A stretch of 64,000 bases of DNA from Gracilimonas sediminicola. Its GTDB lineage: Bacteria > Bacteroidota > Rhodothermia > Balneolales > Balneolaceae. The DNA lies in the NCBI RefSeq assembly GCF_024320785.1, contig NZ_JANDBC010000001.1, positions 673,309 to 737,308 on the forward strand. The letters run 5' to 3'. The stretch's first letter is position 1, and every line of letters begins with the position of its first letter. The notes beneath the pieces are model-generated. The model had not been told where the DNA came from and searched no databases. It was given only the letters and a program-made list of their open reading frames with translations. The translations under genes were made by a program, and so were the position numbers. Shown here piece after piece: positions 52,848 to 61,506 of this stretch.

Positions 52848-53504
52848 ATGGATAATGCACATTTGACTCGTAAACAGCACGAATTTTTCACTTTCATTGT
52901 CGACTATAAAAAAGAGAATGAAGTGTGGCCAACTTACCGAGAGATAGCCGACCATTTCGGGTATGCATCTCCAAATAGCGTGACCCAAAATATACAGGCA
53001 CTGCTGAAGAAAGGCTATTTAGTTAAAAGAAATGATGAGGAGTATGACTTGCCCTCCGATAAAAAGAGTCTTTTGGGTGAAACCGAAGAGCAAGAAGGTA
53101 TTCCGGTTCGTGGGTTGATTGCAGCCGGCTCGCTTCAGGAAGCCGTTGAGGCAAACCTGGGCAGCATCACACTCGATACCCTGTTCCCGGATCTTGATGA
53201 CTTGTTTGCATTGAGGGTTACCGGCTTCAGCATGAAAGATGTGGGAATCTACGATGGTGATTTTGTGCTCCTCATGGATACGGATGTCAAAAATGGAGAT
53301 ATCGGAGCCGTACTGTATGATGGAGAAACCAGCCTGAAGAAAATTTACTGGGATGATAATGGCCTCAGGCTGGAACCCGCCAACGAGGAATATGATGATA
53401 TCATCATAGAACCGGATGTGTTCGAAGAAGTCCGAATCATTGGTAAATACATCGGTCACGTAAACCGACAAGGATTTCAGCGGGCTATCCCTTTAGTAGC
53501 TTAA
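52848..53504 (+). CDS. lexA: LexA SOS repressor
   Basis: A 218-residue LexA. The N-terminal winged HTH shows LTRKQHEFFTFIVDYKKEN and PTYREIADHFGYASPNSVTQNI. The autocleavage Ala-Gly lies in GLIAAGSLQE. The serine nucleophile is in TGFSMKDVGIYDGD and the lysine in GETSLKKIYW, both at the expected spacing. RecA-stimulated cleavage after DNA damage would derepress target genes. A lineage-specific operator could not be identified with confidence; the 50-base divergent gap has several ACACAT words. Confidence 0.93.
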   Translation: MDNAHLTRKQHEFFTFIVDYKKENEVWPTYREIADHFGYASPNSVTQNIQALLKKGYLVKRNDEEYDLPSDKKSLLGETEEQEGIPVRGLIAAGSLQEAVEANLGSITLDTLFPDLDDLFALRVTGFSMKDVGIYDGDFVLLMDTDVKNGDIGAVLYDGETSLKKIYWDDNGLRLEPANEEYDDIIIEPDVFEEVRIIGKYIGHVNRQGFQRAIPLVA

Positions 53505-53505
53505 A

Positions 53506-53742
53506 TTAAGGCAAAGGAGAATCTTCATTCAGATGAGTGGGAAGATCTTTGTCATCCAGAATGGTGGTCTTCTTATTAGGCACTTTTAACTCATCGGCTA
53601 TGGTAAGAAAACGGCCGTTCGCATCCTTACGCGCCTCATGTAGCTGAGAGTCTTTAATCCATGCCCGGCCGCCGTCTCTTTGAAGTCTTTTTGTATTTTT
53701 ATACTTAAATGCTTGTTCGTGAAGCGAAGGTAGCTTTTTCAT
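53506..53742 (-). CDS. small basic protein of unknown function
   Basis: A 78-residue, highly charged protein (KKLPSLHEQAFKYKNTKRLQRDGGRAWIKDSQL). No membrane segment, signal peptide or known domain is visible. It is convergent with lexA and 1 base from its stop, and divergent from rplU. An AGGCAA element precedes the ATG, a weak ribosome site. A DNA- or RNA-binding role fits the charge but is only a guess. Confidence 0.5.
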   Translation of the reverse strand: MKKLPSLHEQAFKYKNTKRLQRDGGRAWIKDSQLHEARKDANGRFLTIADELKVPNKKTTILDDKDLPTHLNEDSPLP

Positions 53743-53809
53743 AATAATTGCCTGATTTTCATTTCTCTAAATTTAAGTGAAGTTTCTGAATTTATCAGTA
53801 TAGATTTGC

Positions 53810-53840
53810 TTTGTTTTGTCTGATCTAAACGTTATCTTTT
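53810..53840 (+). promoter_or_regulatory. Bacteroidota-like promoter of rplU
   Basis: TTTG at 53810-53813 and TATCTTTT at 53833-53840 are separated by 19 bases, close to the TTTG-N19-TAnnTTTG pattern known for Bacteroidota. The rplU ATG lies 40 bases further. The last base of the -7 box deviates (T for G). Confidence 0.35.
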
Positions 53841-53880
53841 CAAGCTCTGAATTAAACGCAAAGAAAGAAATTAATCGATT

Positions 53881-54396
53881 ATGTACGCTATTGTTGAAAT
53901 CGGCGGACACCAATACAAAGTAGCAGAAAACGACGTGCTGTTTGTGGACAAGCAAAACGCCGACGGTAAGAAGCTTACATTTGATAAAGTGTTGCTGATT
54001 AAAGATGACAACGGAAATGTTAATATTGGAACTCCTGTAGTTGAAGGAGCTGAGATTTCCGCTACGATCCTGGATACGGTTAAAGCTGACAAAGTATTAG
54101 TATTCAAGAAAAAACGCCGTAAAGGATACCAGAAACTTAATGGACACCGTCAGGTAATGTCTCAGATTCAAATCGAGAGCATTTCCACCTCGGGTTCTAC
54201 TTCAAAAAAGAAAGCCGCTAAGAAAGATGACGCTCCTGCCCCTAAAGCAGAAGCCAAAGCATCAGCTTCCAAAAAAGAAGAATCTGCTGATTTAGATTCA
54301 ATGACGGTAGCTGAACTCAAAGACTTGGCGAAAGAAAAAGGCCTTACCGGATACTCAAGTATGAGAAAGGCCGAATTGATTGAAGCATTATCATAA
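53881..54396 (+). CDS. rplU: ribosomal protein bL21 with extra C-terminal domain
   Basis: A 171-residue protein. Residues 1-103 are a normal bL21 (MYAIVEIGGHQYKV; FKKKRRKGYQKLNGHRQ). A Lys/Ala-rich linker follows (about 104-138), then a small helical domain DSMTVAELKDLAKEKGL ... MRKAELIEALS that looks like the SAP/Rho N-terminal fold, which binds nucleic acid in other proteins. Common bL21 ends near residue 103. The pair with rpmA (26 bases downstream) is the usual operon. Confidence 0.95.
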   Translation: MYAIVEIGGHQYKVAENDVLFVDKQNADGKKLTFDKVLLIKDDNGNVNIGTPVVEGAEISATILDTVKADKVLVFKKKRRKGYQKLNGHRQVMSQIQIESISTSGSTSKKKAAKKDDAPAPKAEAKASASKKEESADLDSMTVAELKDLAKEKGLTGYSSMRKAELIEALS

Positions 54397-54422
54397 ATTT
54401 TCATTACTAAACCCTTACTGTT

Positions 54423-54680
54423 ATGGCACATAAGAAAGGTCAAGGTTCAACAAAAAACGGTCGTGATTCAAACCCAAAGATGTTGGGTGTTAAAAAATTC
54501 GGTGGCGAGTTTGTGCGAGCCGGAGGAATTATCGTAAGACAACGCGGAACCAAATTTCACCCCGGTGAAAACGTTAAAAGAGGCGGCGATGACACTTTGT
54601 TCGCAACTTCTGACGGAACCGTGAACTTTGCTGTTCGCTCTGGCGGACGTAAGCACGTGAATGTAGATCCTATTAACTGA
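54423..54680 (+). CDS. rpmA: ribosomal protein bL27
   Basis: An 85-residue large-subunit protein. [30 protein letters not shown] is diagnostic. Its N-terminus lies close to the peptidyl-transferase centre. No Staph-type N-terminal extension is present. It is the second gene of the rplU operon, closed by the terminator downstream. Confidence 0.98.
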   Translation: MAHKKGQGSTKNGRDSNPKMLGVKKFGGEFVRAGGIIVRQRGTKFHPGENVKRGGDDTLFATSDGTVNFAVRSGGRKHVNVDPIN

Positions 54681-54700
54681 TTTACATTTTAAAAATTTCT

Positions 54701-54740
54701 AAGCCCCGCTCTTGATGATTTAAGTGCGGGGCTTTTTTTA
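54701..54740 (+). terminator. rho-independent terminator of rplU-rpmA
   Basis: AAGCCCCGC pairs with GCGGGGCTT, followed by seven further T. A strong GC stem with a clear T-run, just after bL27. Confidence 0.93.
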
Positions 54741-54752
54741 TATCTTGATGCT

Positions 54753-55406
54753 ATGAAAAATCCTGATATACCCGGCCTCGATCTCCCCGTCAATAACATC
54801 TATTGCATTGGCAGAAATTATGCCCAGCACGCAAAGGAATTAGGAAATAAAGTTCCAAAAATCCCGCTTGTTTTTATAAAACCTTTAGGTACCATCTGCT
54901 ATAATGAGGCAACCATTCAACTTCCCGTACAGACCAATGACGTGCATTACGAAGCAGAGATTGTTGTGGCTATTTCCAAAGAAGGTAAAAGCATCGCTCA
55001 GGAATCTGCCCTCGATTATGTAGCCGGATACGGAGCCGGTATCGATTTTACGGCCCGGGATATTCAATCCATTTCCAAAAAGCAGGGACAACCCTGGACT
55101 ATTGCTAAAGGGTTCGACAATTTTGCTCCCATCAGCAACTTCGTGCCCGCTGAAGAAATTGCGGATCCGACCGACATAGATATCAAGCTCTTTCATAATG
55201 GCTTTGTTAAACAGCACGGAAACTCTTCGGAAATGATTTTTTCTGTGGCCAACCTGATATCTTTTCTTTCGGGAATTTTCACCCTTCACCCCGGAGACCT
55301 CATCTTTACCGGAACACCTGAAGGAGTGGAGCCTGTTGAGTCAGGAGATAAGCTGGAAGTGCTGCTGAATAATGGAACCTCATCCTTAACGGTGAACATC
55401 GGGTAA
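54753..55406 (+). CDS. fumarylacetoacetate hydrolase family protein
   Basis: A 217-residue FAH-fold enzyme. NIYCIGRNYAQHAKELGN, VHYEAEIVVAISKEGK (metal-binding Glu residues), YGAGIDFTARDIQ and the C-terminal LIFTGTPEGVEPV fit the family of hydrolases/isomerases acting on 2-oxo or acylpyruvate substrates (for example fumarylpyruvate hydrolase). Metal-dependent (Mg2+). The exact substrate cannot be told. The downstream M23 gene starts 3 bases after its stop. Confidence 0.88.
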   Translation: MKNPDIPGLDLPVNNIYCIGRNYAQHAKELGNKVPKIPLVFIKPLGTICYNEATIQLPVQTNDVHYEAEIVVAISKEGKSIAQESALDYVAGYGAGIDFTARDIQSISKKQGQPWTIAKGFDNFAPISNFVPAEEIADPTDIDIKLFHNGFVKQHGNSSEMIFSVANLISFLSGIFTLHPGDLIFTGTPEGVEPVESGDKLEVLLNNGTSSLTVNIG

Positions 55407-55409
55407 GCT

Positions 55410-57218
55410 TTGCGATTTTTTAGTATAGCCATCTTTTCATTTTTCATAACTGCGGCAAATGTTCAGGCACAGGAATACCTGTGGCCATCCGCATCCGGCA
55501 ATTACCTGAGCTCTACCTTTGGGGAAACGCGATCCGCTCACTTTCATGCCGGACTGGATATTAAAACCTGGGGACGGGAAGGCTACAAAGTTTTTGCTTC
55601 CAGAGACGGAATCCTTTTTAGATTGCTCGTCACAGAACGCGGTTACGGAAACGCTATTTATCTTCAACATGATGACGGAACATTCACCGTTTACGCTCAC
55701 CTTCAGCGTTTTAACGACCAATTTCAGTCCATTGCAGACTCGATAAGGCTACAGGATTTTTCCTTTGAAATGGATGCCTTCCTCGACACTCTGGCTATAC
55801 AAGTAAACCAAGGGGATGTAATTGGATATACCGGATCGACTGGGATTGGCCCACCCCATCTTCATTTTGAAATCCGGGACTCACTGGAAACACCGGTCAA
55901 TGCGTTGAGAACCAATTTATCCATCAAAGACGACCTCCCTCCAGTATTTTCTTCGCTTATTGTTGAGCCTTTGACAAAAAACTCACGGGTAAATGGGCAG
56001 CCCGCCTCCAATTACATCAGGGCAGGTAAAGGCAGGGAAGTGTTCGATTTTGGTGAAGTAAAACTAACCGGAAAAGCAGGGTTGGCCGTGAATGTGTACG
56101 ATCGGGCCAATGAGGTTTATAATGCCTACGCGGTTTACTCGCTGGCATTGGTTCAGGATTCGGATACGTTGTTTTATCAAGAACTGAACCGGTTTGACTA
56201 CAATGAGAGTAACGAAATGTTTCTGGATCGGATAGCTCCTTTCGGATCAACCAGGCGTGGGCATCAGCGGCTGTTCCGAAAAGATGGTAGTAAGAACCCC
56301 TTCTACCTGATCACTAAAGATAGTGCTCAAATAAGCGTATCGGATTCTGCGGAAACTTACACAATCGTTGCCTCAGACTACTTTGGCAACACATCCAGAG
56401 CAACGGTAACATTTGTTCCGGACACCCTTTCAAAGTCTTCATCGACCTCTCTAACCCCAAATACGGATGAATGGTACTGGACTGAAAACTGGGCTTCACC
56501 TGACCTTCAGAACACCCTTGATCTGACACAACTCAACACTGGATTTATGTGGGAAGAATCTCAGCACATTGTTCGGGTTGACTCTGCAAAGCAGTTGCAA
56601 TTTGCCCGTTTCATTCCCGGAACCGCTCAAAAAATTATCACTCCCGACCGGCAGTTAACACTGCGATTTAGTGATCAGGCTTTTTTCGACACGCTGACTG
56701 TTGCTGCTTCCTATGAAATGGATAATGAAGCAATCAACATCTACGTGCAGCCTGAAATGCTCCCCGCAAAGTCCAACTTTGGGCTGGAATTCTTTCTGGG
56801 AGATTACTTTGAAGCCGGCAACAACTATCGCCTTTTCCGAATTGATGCTTCAGATGGAGATACAAGCTATGTGGAATCTGAATTGACAGGAAGAACACTC
56901 CACGCCCGTCCATCATCACTTGGCGAGTTTACGGTTTTAGCCGATAATGAAGCCCCGGAAATCTCCGGTCTTAACATCTACAAAACGGACTATGGAAAAT
57001 GGCGGGCTTCGGTACGGGTTACCGATGATCTTACCGGTATCGAATCATCTTCTGCCAAATTCATCATAAATGGACAGCGAGGAATCGCTGAATACGATTA
57101 CGAAGAAGAGCTGCTGATTTATTACCTGCCTGATTTCACCCCTCAAGCTGCAAATACAGCGGTTGTTGAGATTAAAGATAAAGCCGGAAACATAGCTTCA
57201 AAAGAGTTTCAAAACTAA
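55410..57218 (+). CDS. M23-family metallopeptidase
   Basis: A 602-residue exported peptidase. A TTG start (the frame has no nearby ATG) begins a signal peptide ending VQA-QE. The LytM/M23 domain (residues 25-170) has zinc ligands in HAGLD (His46, Asp50) and GPPHLHFE (HxH). The long C-terminal part is beta-rich, with Ig-like stretches such as DDLTGIESSSAKFIING. It probably cuts peptidoglycan peptide bridges or acts as a cell-wall or protein-anchoring factor. The TTG start is unusual and weakly supported by a ribosome site. Confidence 0.85.
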   Translation: MRFFSIAIFSFFITAANVQAQEYLWPSASGNYLSSTFGETRSAHFHAGLDIKTWGREGYKVFASRDGILFRLLVTERGYGNAIYLQHDDGTFTVYAHLQRFNDQFQSIADSIRLQDFSFEMDAFLDTLAIQVNQGDVIGYTGSTGIGPPHLHFEIRDSLETPVNALRTNLSIKDDLPPVFSSLIVEPLTKNSRVNGQPASNYIRAGKGREVFDFGEVKLTGKAGLAVNVYDRANEVYNAYAVYSLALVQDSDTLFYQELNRFDYNESNEMFLDRIAPFGSTRRGHQRLFRKDGSKNPFYLITKDSAQISVSDSAETYTIVASDYFGNTSRATVTFVPDTLSKSSSTSLTPNTDEWYWTENWASPDLQNTLDLTQLNTGFMWEESQHIVRVDSAKQLQFARFIPGTAQKIITPDRQLTLRFSDQAFFDTLTVAASYEMDNEAINIYVQPEMLPAKSNFGLEFFLGDYFEAGNNYRLFRIDASDGDTSYVESELTGRTLHARPSSLGEFTVLADNEAPEISGLNIYKTDYGKWRASVRVTDDLTGIESSSAKFIINGQRGIAEYDYEEELLIYYLPDFTPQAANTAVVEIKDKAGNIASKEFQN

Positions 57219-57239
57219 TTTCCGGCTTCTAAACGGTGG

Positions 57240-57617
57240 TTAGAGATGCGCAATACAGCTAATTTCAACCAGCACATTTTTCGGCAGTGTTTTAACAGCC
57301 ACCGTTTCTCGTGCAGGGGGATCTGATTTAAATCGTGCTCCATACACTTCATTCACGGCGCCAAAATCATCCATACTTGCCAAAAATATGGTGCATTTAA
57401 GTACGTGTGAGAAATCGATGCCGGCCTCGGCAAGAACAGCTTTAAGATTGTCCATAACCTGAGCAGCTTGTTCAGCAGCGGTTTCACCTACCAGTTCCAT
57501 GGTTTCTGGATTTAATGGGATCTGTCCGGAGCAGTAAAGCGTTCCGTTATAAGAGGTTGCCTGACTGTAAGGGCCTATAGCAGCCGGTGCATTGTCTGTA
57601 GCATGTATTTTTTTCAT
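57240..57617 (-). CDS. ridA: RidA family deaminase
   Basis: A 125-residue RidA/YjgF protein. TDNAPAAIGPYSQAT, YCSGQIPLNPET and VLKCTIFLASMDDF are conserved; Arg in PARETVAV and the terminal VEISCIA complete the active site. It hydrolyses reactive enamine/imine intermediates such as 2-aminoacrylate. Length is typical. It is convergent with the M23 gene and divergent from the TPR lipoprotein. Confidence 0.95.
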   Translation of the reverse strand: MKKIHATDNAPAAIGPYSQATSYNGTLYCSGQIPLNPETMELVGETAAEQAAQVMDNLKAVLAEAGIDFSHVLKCTIFLASMDDFGAVNEVYGARFKSDPPARETVAVKTLPKNVLVEISCIAHL

Positions 57618-57756
57618 GAATATATTCCTTAATGATTATGGTGATATAAAAATCTAAAGCATGTGCGCTAATAAATTGCAGAAAGCAGCACATATGACTA
57701 TTTTTGACAACATATACATTTGACCCGATTTCAACCAAATTCAATTTTATAATAAA

Positions 57757-59070
57757 ATGAAAAAGCTACTTAGAAACTTACTTTCAGCGGTTCTTTTTGT
57801 AGGGATCCTTGCTAGTTGTGAAACGACAGATCCTTTGATTGAAGAGGCGCAGAAGAATATTTTCACTCAGAATTATGACTCTGCCCTTGCCGTTTTAGAC
57901 CGTTCCATCCAAAACAACCCTGAAAGCGGCCTTCCCTATTACTACAAGGCCATGACGTATAAAGAAAAAGCAAGAACTATACCTCAGGCAGGTGAGAGAA
58001 AAGGAACCTATGAGAATTTCAGAGAGTCTGCTGTAACGGCTCGTGAGAAATTTTCCGCCCAGGAAGAAGTTCCTTCTGAAGCCGGAGACGTGGATAATCT
58101 TATCCTCAGTACCTGGGGCTTTGAGCATAACAAAGCTATTGAGTATGTAAATGATGACAGCCTGAAAGCTACGGTAGAAGAACCTATCAAAGTTGCTGTT
58201 GCTCACCTTGAAAATGCTGTAATCATCAATCCTGACAGTACCCTTTCCTGGGATATTCTTGCTCAGGTTCAAAGCATTAACGGCAACTATGCCGGAGCCA
58301 TTGAAGCTCTGAACACTTCTATGGAAATGAAGGGCAACCCTCCTTCTGAAGACTTCTTGCGACTGGGAACTTACTACAGAGAAAGTGAGCAGCCTGAAGA
58401 AGCAATTAACGTACTGGAAAACGGCGTTGAATCTTACCCGGACAGTGTACAGCTGGTACAGGTTTTAGCTGATGTGTACATGCAGGCCGGACAAAGAGAA
58501 AAATCTATTCAGACGATTGAAACACTGATTGAAAGAGATCCGGAAAACGCTCAATATCACCTGGCGCTTGGTACTCAGTTACTGCAGGCTACCACCGAGA
58601 TTTCTGAAAAAATCACCAGTAACTATGACGAGATTTACGACTTAGGCACTGAGCTTCGAAACAACCGCAACAGAGCGGATGCTATTAATGCCTCTATCGA
58701 CTCTTTGGTATCTGTGAATGAAGAGCTTACTTCAGAAATGAATGGGTTGAGCGACCGCGCAGAATCTGAACTGATCAGAGTTACGGAATTGCGCCCTGAA
58801 GATCCTAAGGCTTACCAGTATCTTGGTATTTCTTTCACCAATAAAGCAGCCGCTTTATACGAGAAAAGAAACTTTACCCAGGATAACGAACTTGCCAGCG
58901 AGCTTGACAAACAAGCTAAAGAAGAGCTTCGCGAAGCCATGAAATACTACGAAAAAGCAGTAGAGCTTGAGCCTGACAATACGGCCAACTGGCAATCACT
59001 GTCTCGCATTTATGTACAGCTCGACATGCAGGAAAAAGCTGCCGAAGCTATGGATAAAGCAGGCATGTAA
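57757..59070 (+). CDS. TPR-repeat lipoprotein
   Basis: A 437-residue lipoprotein. The signal peptide ends with the lipobox GILASC (Cys21). Several TPR units follow, for example NPESGLPYYYKAMTYKEKA, DSTLSWDILAQVQ, and NTANWQSLSRIYVQLDMQEKAAEAM; a central coiled region (about 285-340) interrupts them. TPR lipoproteins hold protein complexes at the envelope. It is paralogous to the next gene, which starts 23 bases later. No enzymatic motif is seen. Confidence 0.85.
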   Translation: MKKLLRNLLSAVLFVGILASCETTDPLIEEAQKNIFTQNYDSALAVLDRSIQNNPESGLPYYYKAMTYKEKARTIPQAGERKGTYENFRESAVTAREKFSAQEEVPSEAGDVDNLILSTWGFEHNKAIEYVNDDSLKATVEEPIKVAVAHLENAVIINPDSTLSWDILAQVQSINGNYAGAIEALNTSMEMKGNPPSEDFLRLGTYYRESEQPEEAINVLENGVESYPDSVQLVQVLADVYMQAGQREKSIQTIETLIERDPENAQYHLALGTQLLQATTEISEKITSNYDEIYDLGTELRNNRNRADAINASIDSLVSVNEELTSEMNGLSDRAESELIRVTELRPEDPKAYQYLGISFTNKAAALYEKRNFTQDNELASELDKQAKEELREAMKYYEKAVELEPDNTANWQSLSRIYVQLDMQEKAAEAMDKAGM

Positions 59071-59093
59071 TCTCACCTATCAAAAAATTTAAT

Positions 59094-60284
59094 ATGACTA
59101 TTTCAAATTTTACCCGGCTGACAGGCTTACTTCTGGTGGCCGGGTTTTTTATTTCCTGCAGTACATCACAAGTTAACATTGATGAACTGCTTGCAAATAA
59201 CAAGTATCAGGAAGCTATCACCGAAATTGATAACCGGCTTGCTGAAAACCCCGAACAACCTTCCCTTTACATTCAAAAGGCTACCATTAATGCCGATTTA
59301 GCCCATCAGGCAGACCCGGAATTAAGAGCCAAATTTTACGAAAATACGGCCGATAATTTTGAGTTAGCCGTAGAATACGGGGCTGATGCATCCCAGGTTT
59401 CTGTGATAGATAGCCTGCGGCAGCAGTATTGGAAAAAAGAGCACAATGCCGGTCTTCGGATTTCAGAGAATGAAGATATTTCTGAACGATACCAGCGCGC
59501 TGCTATTCATTTTCAAAACGCACTTATTTTGCGGGAAGATGCCGTCAGTTCTTATAAAAACCTTTCGATTGCACAGTTTAATGTGGGAGATTTGGATGAT
59601 GCCATCCAAACACTCGAAACGGCCCTGAATTATACCGATGAAGATCCGGTAGAAATCTATGAAAACCTTGGGTATTTACATCTCGAGAAAGGAGATCCTG
59701 AACAAGCGGCATCTTACTACGAGCAGGCCAATACAAATATGCAGGAAGACATGAACCTGGCTTTTGGATTGATCAATGCCTACATCTCGGACGGAAACAG
59801 CGAACGGGCTTCTGATATGCTTGAGAATCTGGTTGCAGAATATCCGAATAATGCCAACCTGAGAAATGTATATGGCACCCAGCTATACCAGATTACTTCC
59901 GGCATTTTACAAGACCTGAAGCAAGCCTATTCGAGTAATGATACTATGCTTGTTGAGCAGATTAAATTTGAAGCAGAAGGAATGGGCGATGAAGCCGAAA
60001 CGGAGCTGATCGAAGCTTTCAAAAGAGACACCTCTAATACAGAATACCTGGAAAGCCTTGCTGTTTTTTACAACAACCTCTCAGCTCAGTACTTATCACT
60101 TCTACCCGTCGCATTTGAGAACGACAGAGCCAGCCTCGAATCCAAAGCTTACACACTTATCAACTTTGCGATTGATTACTACGAAAAATTAGTTGTAATA
60201 GATCCGAACAACGAAGAGTACACCAGTAAACTCAGCGTTCTCAAAACTTTAAAAAATCGCAAAACTGCCTCAGCAGATAATTAA
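59094..60284 (+). CDS. TPR-repeat lipoprotein, paralogue
   Basis: A 396-residue lipoprotein. The signal ends with the lipobox FFISC (Cys22). TPR units such as NPEQPSLYIQKATINA, DAVSSYKNLSIAQFN, DPVEIYENLGYLHLEKGD and NNANLRNVYGTQLYQ follow. Organisation matches the preceding gene: N-terminal TPR, central QLYQITSG... coiled region, C-terminal TPR. It probably arose by tandem duplication. It lies 2 bases ahead of the trans-sulfuration gene on the same strand. Confidence 0.85.
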   Translation: MTISNFTRLTGLLLVAGFFISCSTSQVNIDELLANNKYQEAITEIDNRLAENPEQPSLYIQKATINADLAHQADPELRAKFYENTADNFELAVEYGADASQVSVIDSLRQQYWKKEHNAGLRISENEDISERYQRAAIHFQNALILREDAVSSYKNLSIAQFNVGDLDDAIQTLETALNYTDEDPVEIYENLGYLHLEKGDPEQAASYYEQANTNMQEDMNLAFGLINAYISDGNSERASDMLENLVAEYPNNANLRNVYGTQLYQITSGILQDLKQAYSSNDTMLVEQIKFEAEGMGDEAETELIEAFKRDTSNTEYLESLAVFYNNLSAQYLSLLPVAFENDRASLESKAYTLINFAIDYYEKLVVIDPNNEEYTSKLSVLKTLKNRKTASADN

Positions 60285-60286
60285 TT

Positions 60287-61423
60287 ATGAAATTTAATAC
60301 CAAGACGATTCATGCCGGCCAGAAGCCAGAAGAAACTTCAGGCGCGGTAATGCCTCCCATTTTTCAAACTTCAACATACGCTCAGGAAGCCCCCAACAAA
60401 CACAAAGGGTACGATTATGCCCGCGTTGGGAACCCCACTCGCACAGCTCTTGAGCAAATGATCGCCGGTTTAGAAGGAGCTGACGAAGCCGCTTGTTTTT
60501 CCAGCGGTGTCGCAGCTATGGATTCCCTGATGAAAATGTTGCGTCCGGGCGATCACGTTGTGACGACTAATGATTTATATGGAGGCTCCTACCGGTTATT
60601 TACCAAGGTATTCGAGCCCTATAGGATTGATTTCACTTTCGTTGATATGACGGATCTGGAGAAGGTAAAGGACGCCATCACCCCACAAACAAAGCTGATG
60701 TGGATTGAAACTCCAACTAATCCTTTGCTCCGTATTGTAGATATCGAGGCGTTGGTAGGATTAGCTAAGCCCAACGATATTCTCACGGTAGTTGATAATA
60801 CTTTTGCATCTCCATACCTGCAGAGGCCGCTCGAATTTGGAGCTGATGCGGTGCTCCATTCCGCGACCAAGTATCTGGCCGGACACTCTGACGTTATTCA
60901 CGGTGCGGTTGCCAGTTCCAACCAGGAGATTATGGAAAACCTTCGGTTCCAAACCAAAACATCCGGTGCAGTACCCGGGCCCATGGATTGCTATCTCACC
61001 TTACGTGGCATCAAAACTTTGAGTGTACGCGTTCAGCGTTCTGTTGATAATGCTAAGCAAATAGCTTCATTTCTGGAAAGTCATGATAAAGTTGAGTCTG
61101 TATTATATCCCGGCTTGTCATCACATCCACAGCATGAATTAGCTGCTAAGCAAATGGATGACTTCGGAGCTATGCTTTCCTTCATCCTGAAAGATGACTC
61201 AATTGAAGCCGCTACCAAATTTATGAGTAACACATCCATCTTTACCTTAGCTGAAAGTCTGGGCGGTGTGGAATCATTAATAAGTCACCCCGCTTCTATG
61301 ACTCACGGCTCCATCCCTAAAGACGTTCGGGAAAAAGCAGGACTTAAGGATTCTTTAATTCGTATTTCGGTGGGAATTGAAGACGCTGACGACCTCATCG
61401 ATGACCTGAAACAGGCATTTTAG
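60287..61423 (+). CDS. cystathionine gamma-synthase/lyase family enzyme
   Basis: A 378-residue PLP enzyme of the trans-sulfuration family. TIHAGQKPEETSGAVMPPIF, YARVGNPTRTALE, the PLP lysine in HSATKYLAGHS and ESLISHPASMTHGSI are conserved. Tyr and Arg of the phosphate site are in YARVGNP. The site where MGL has Cys reads LYGGSYR (Gly), so it is a gamma-synthase or gamma-lyase rather than MGL. Glu in LGGVESL is typical of gamma-lyases. It makes or cleaves cystathionine in cysteine/methionine exchange. Confidence 0.88.
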   Translation: MKFNTKTIHAGQKPEETSGAVMPPIFQTSTYAQEAPNKHKGYDYARVGNPTRTALEQMIAGLEGADEAACFSSGVAAMDSLMKMLRPGDHVVTTNDLYGGSYRLFTKVFEPYRIDFTFVDMTDLEKVKDAITPQTKLMWIETPTNPLLRIVDIEALVGLAKPNDILTVVDNTFASPYLQRPLEFGADAVLHSATKYLAGHSDVIHGAVASSNQEIMENLRFQTKTSGAVPGPMDCYLTLRGIKTLSVRVQRSVDNAKQIASFLESHDKVESVLYPGLSSHPQHELAAKQMDDFGAMLSFILKDDSIEAATKFMSNTSIFTLAESLGGVESLISHPASMTHGSIPKDVREKAGLKDSLIRISVGIEDADDLIDDLKQAF

Positions 61424-61506
61424 TATATCATCATTCCTGAGCCTTTAGTATCTTTCAGGCGCTAAAAAAGCGCTTACAGAAATCTAATTTAAAACTTATT
61501 CCGATC

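Noticed and set aside
53019..53471. 150-residue minus-strand ORF inside lexA
   Set aside because: It is antisense to the well-conserved LexA catalytic domain and shows no recognisable protein.
53880..54396. Riboswitch or leader autoregulator before rplU and purL
   Set aside because: No conserved riboswitch core or stable leader fold could be recognised in the short upstream sequences.
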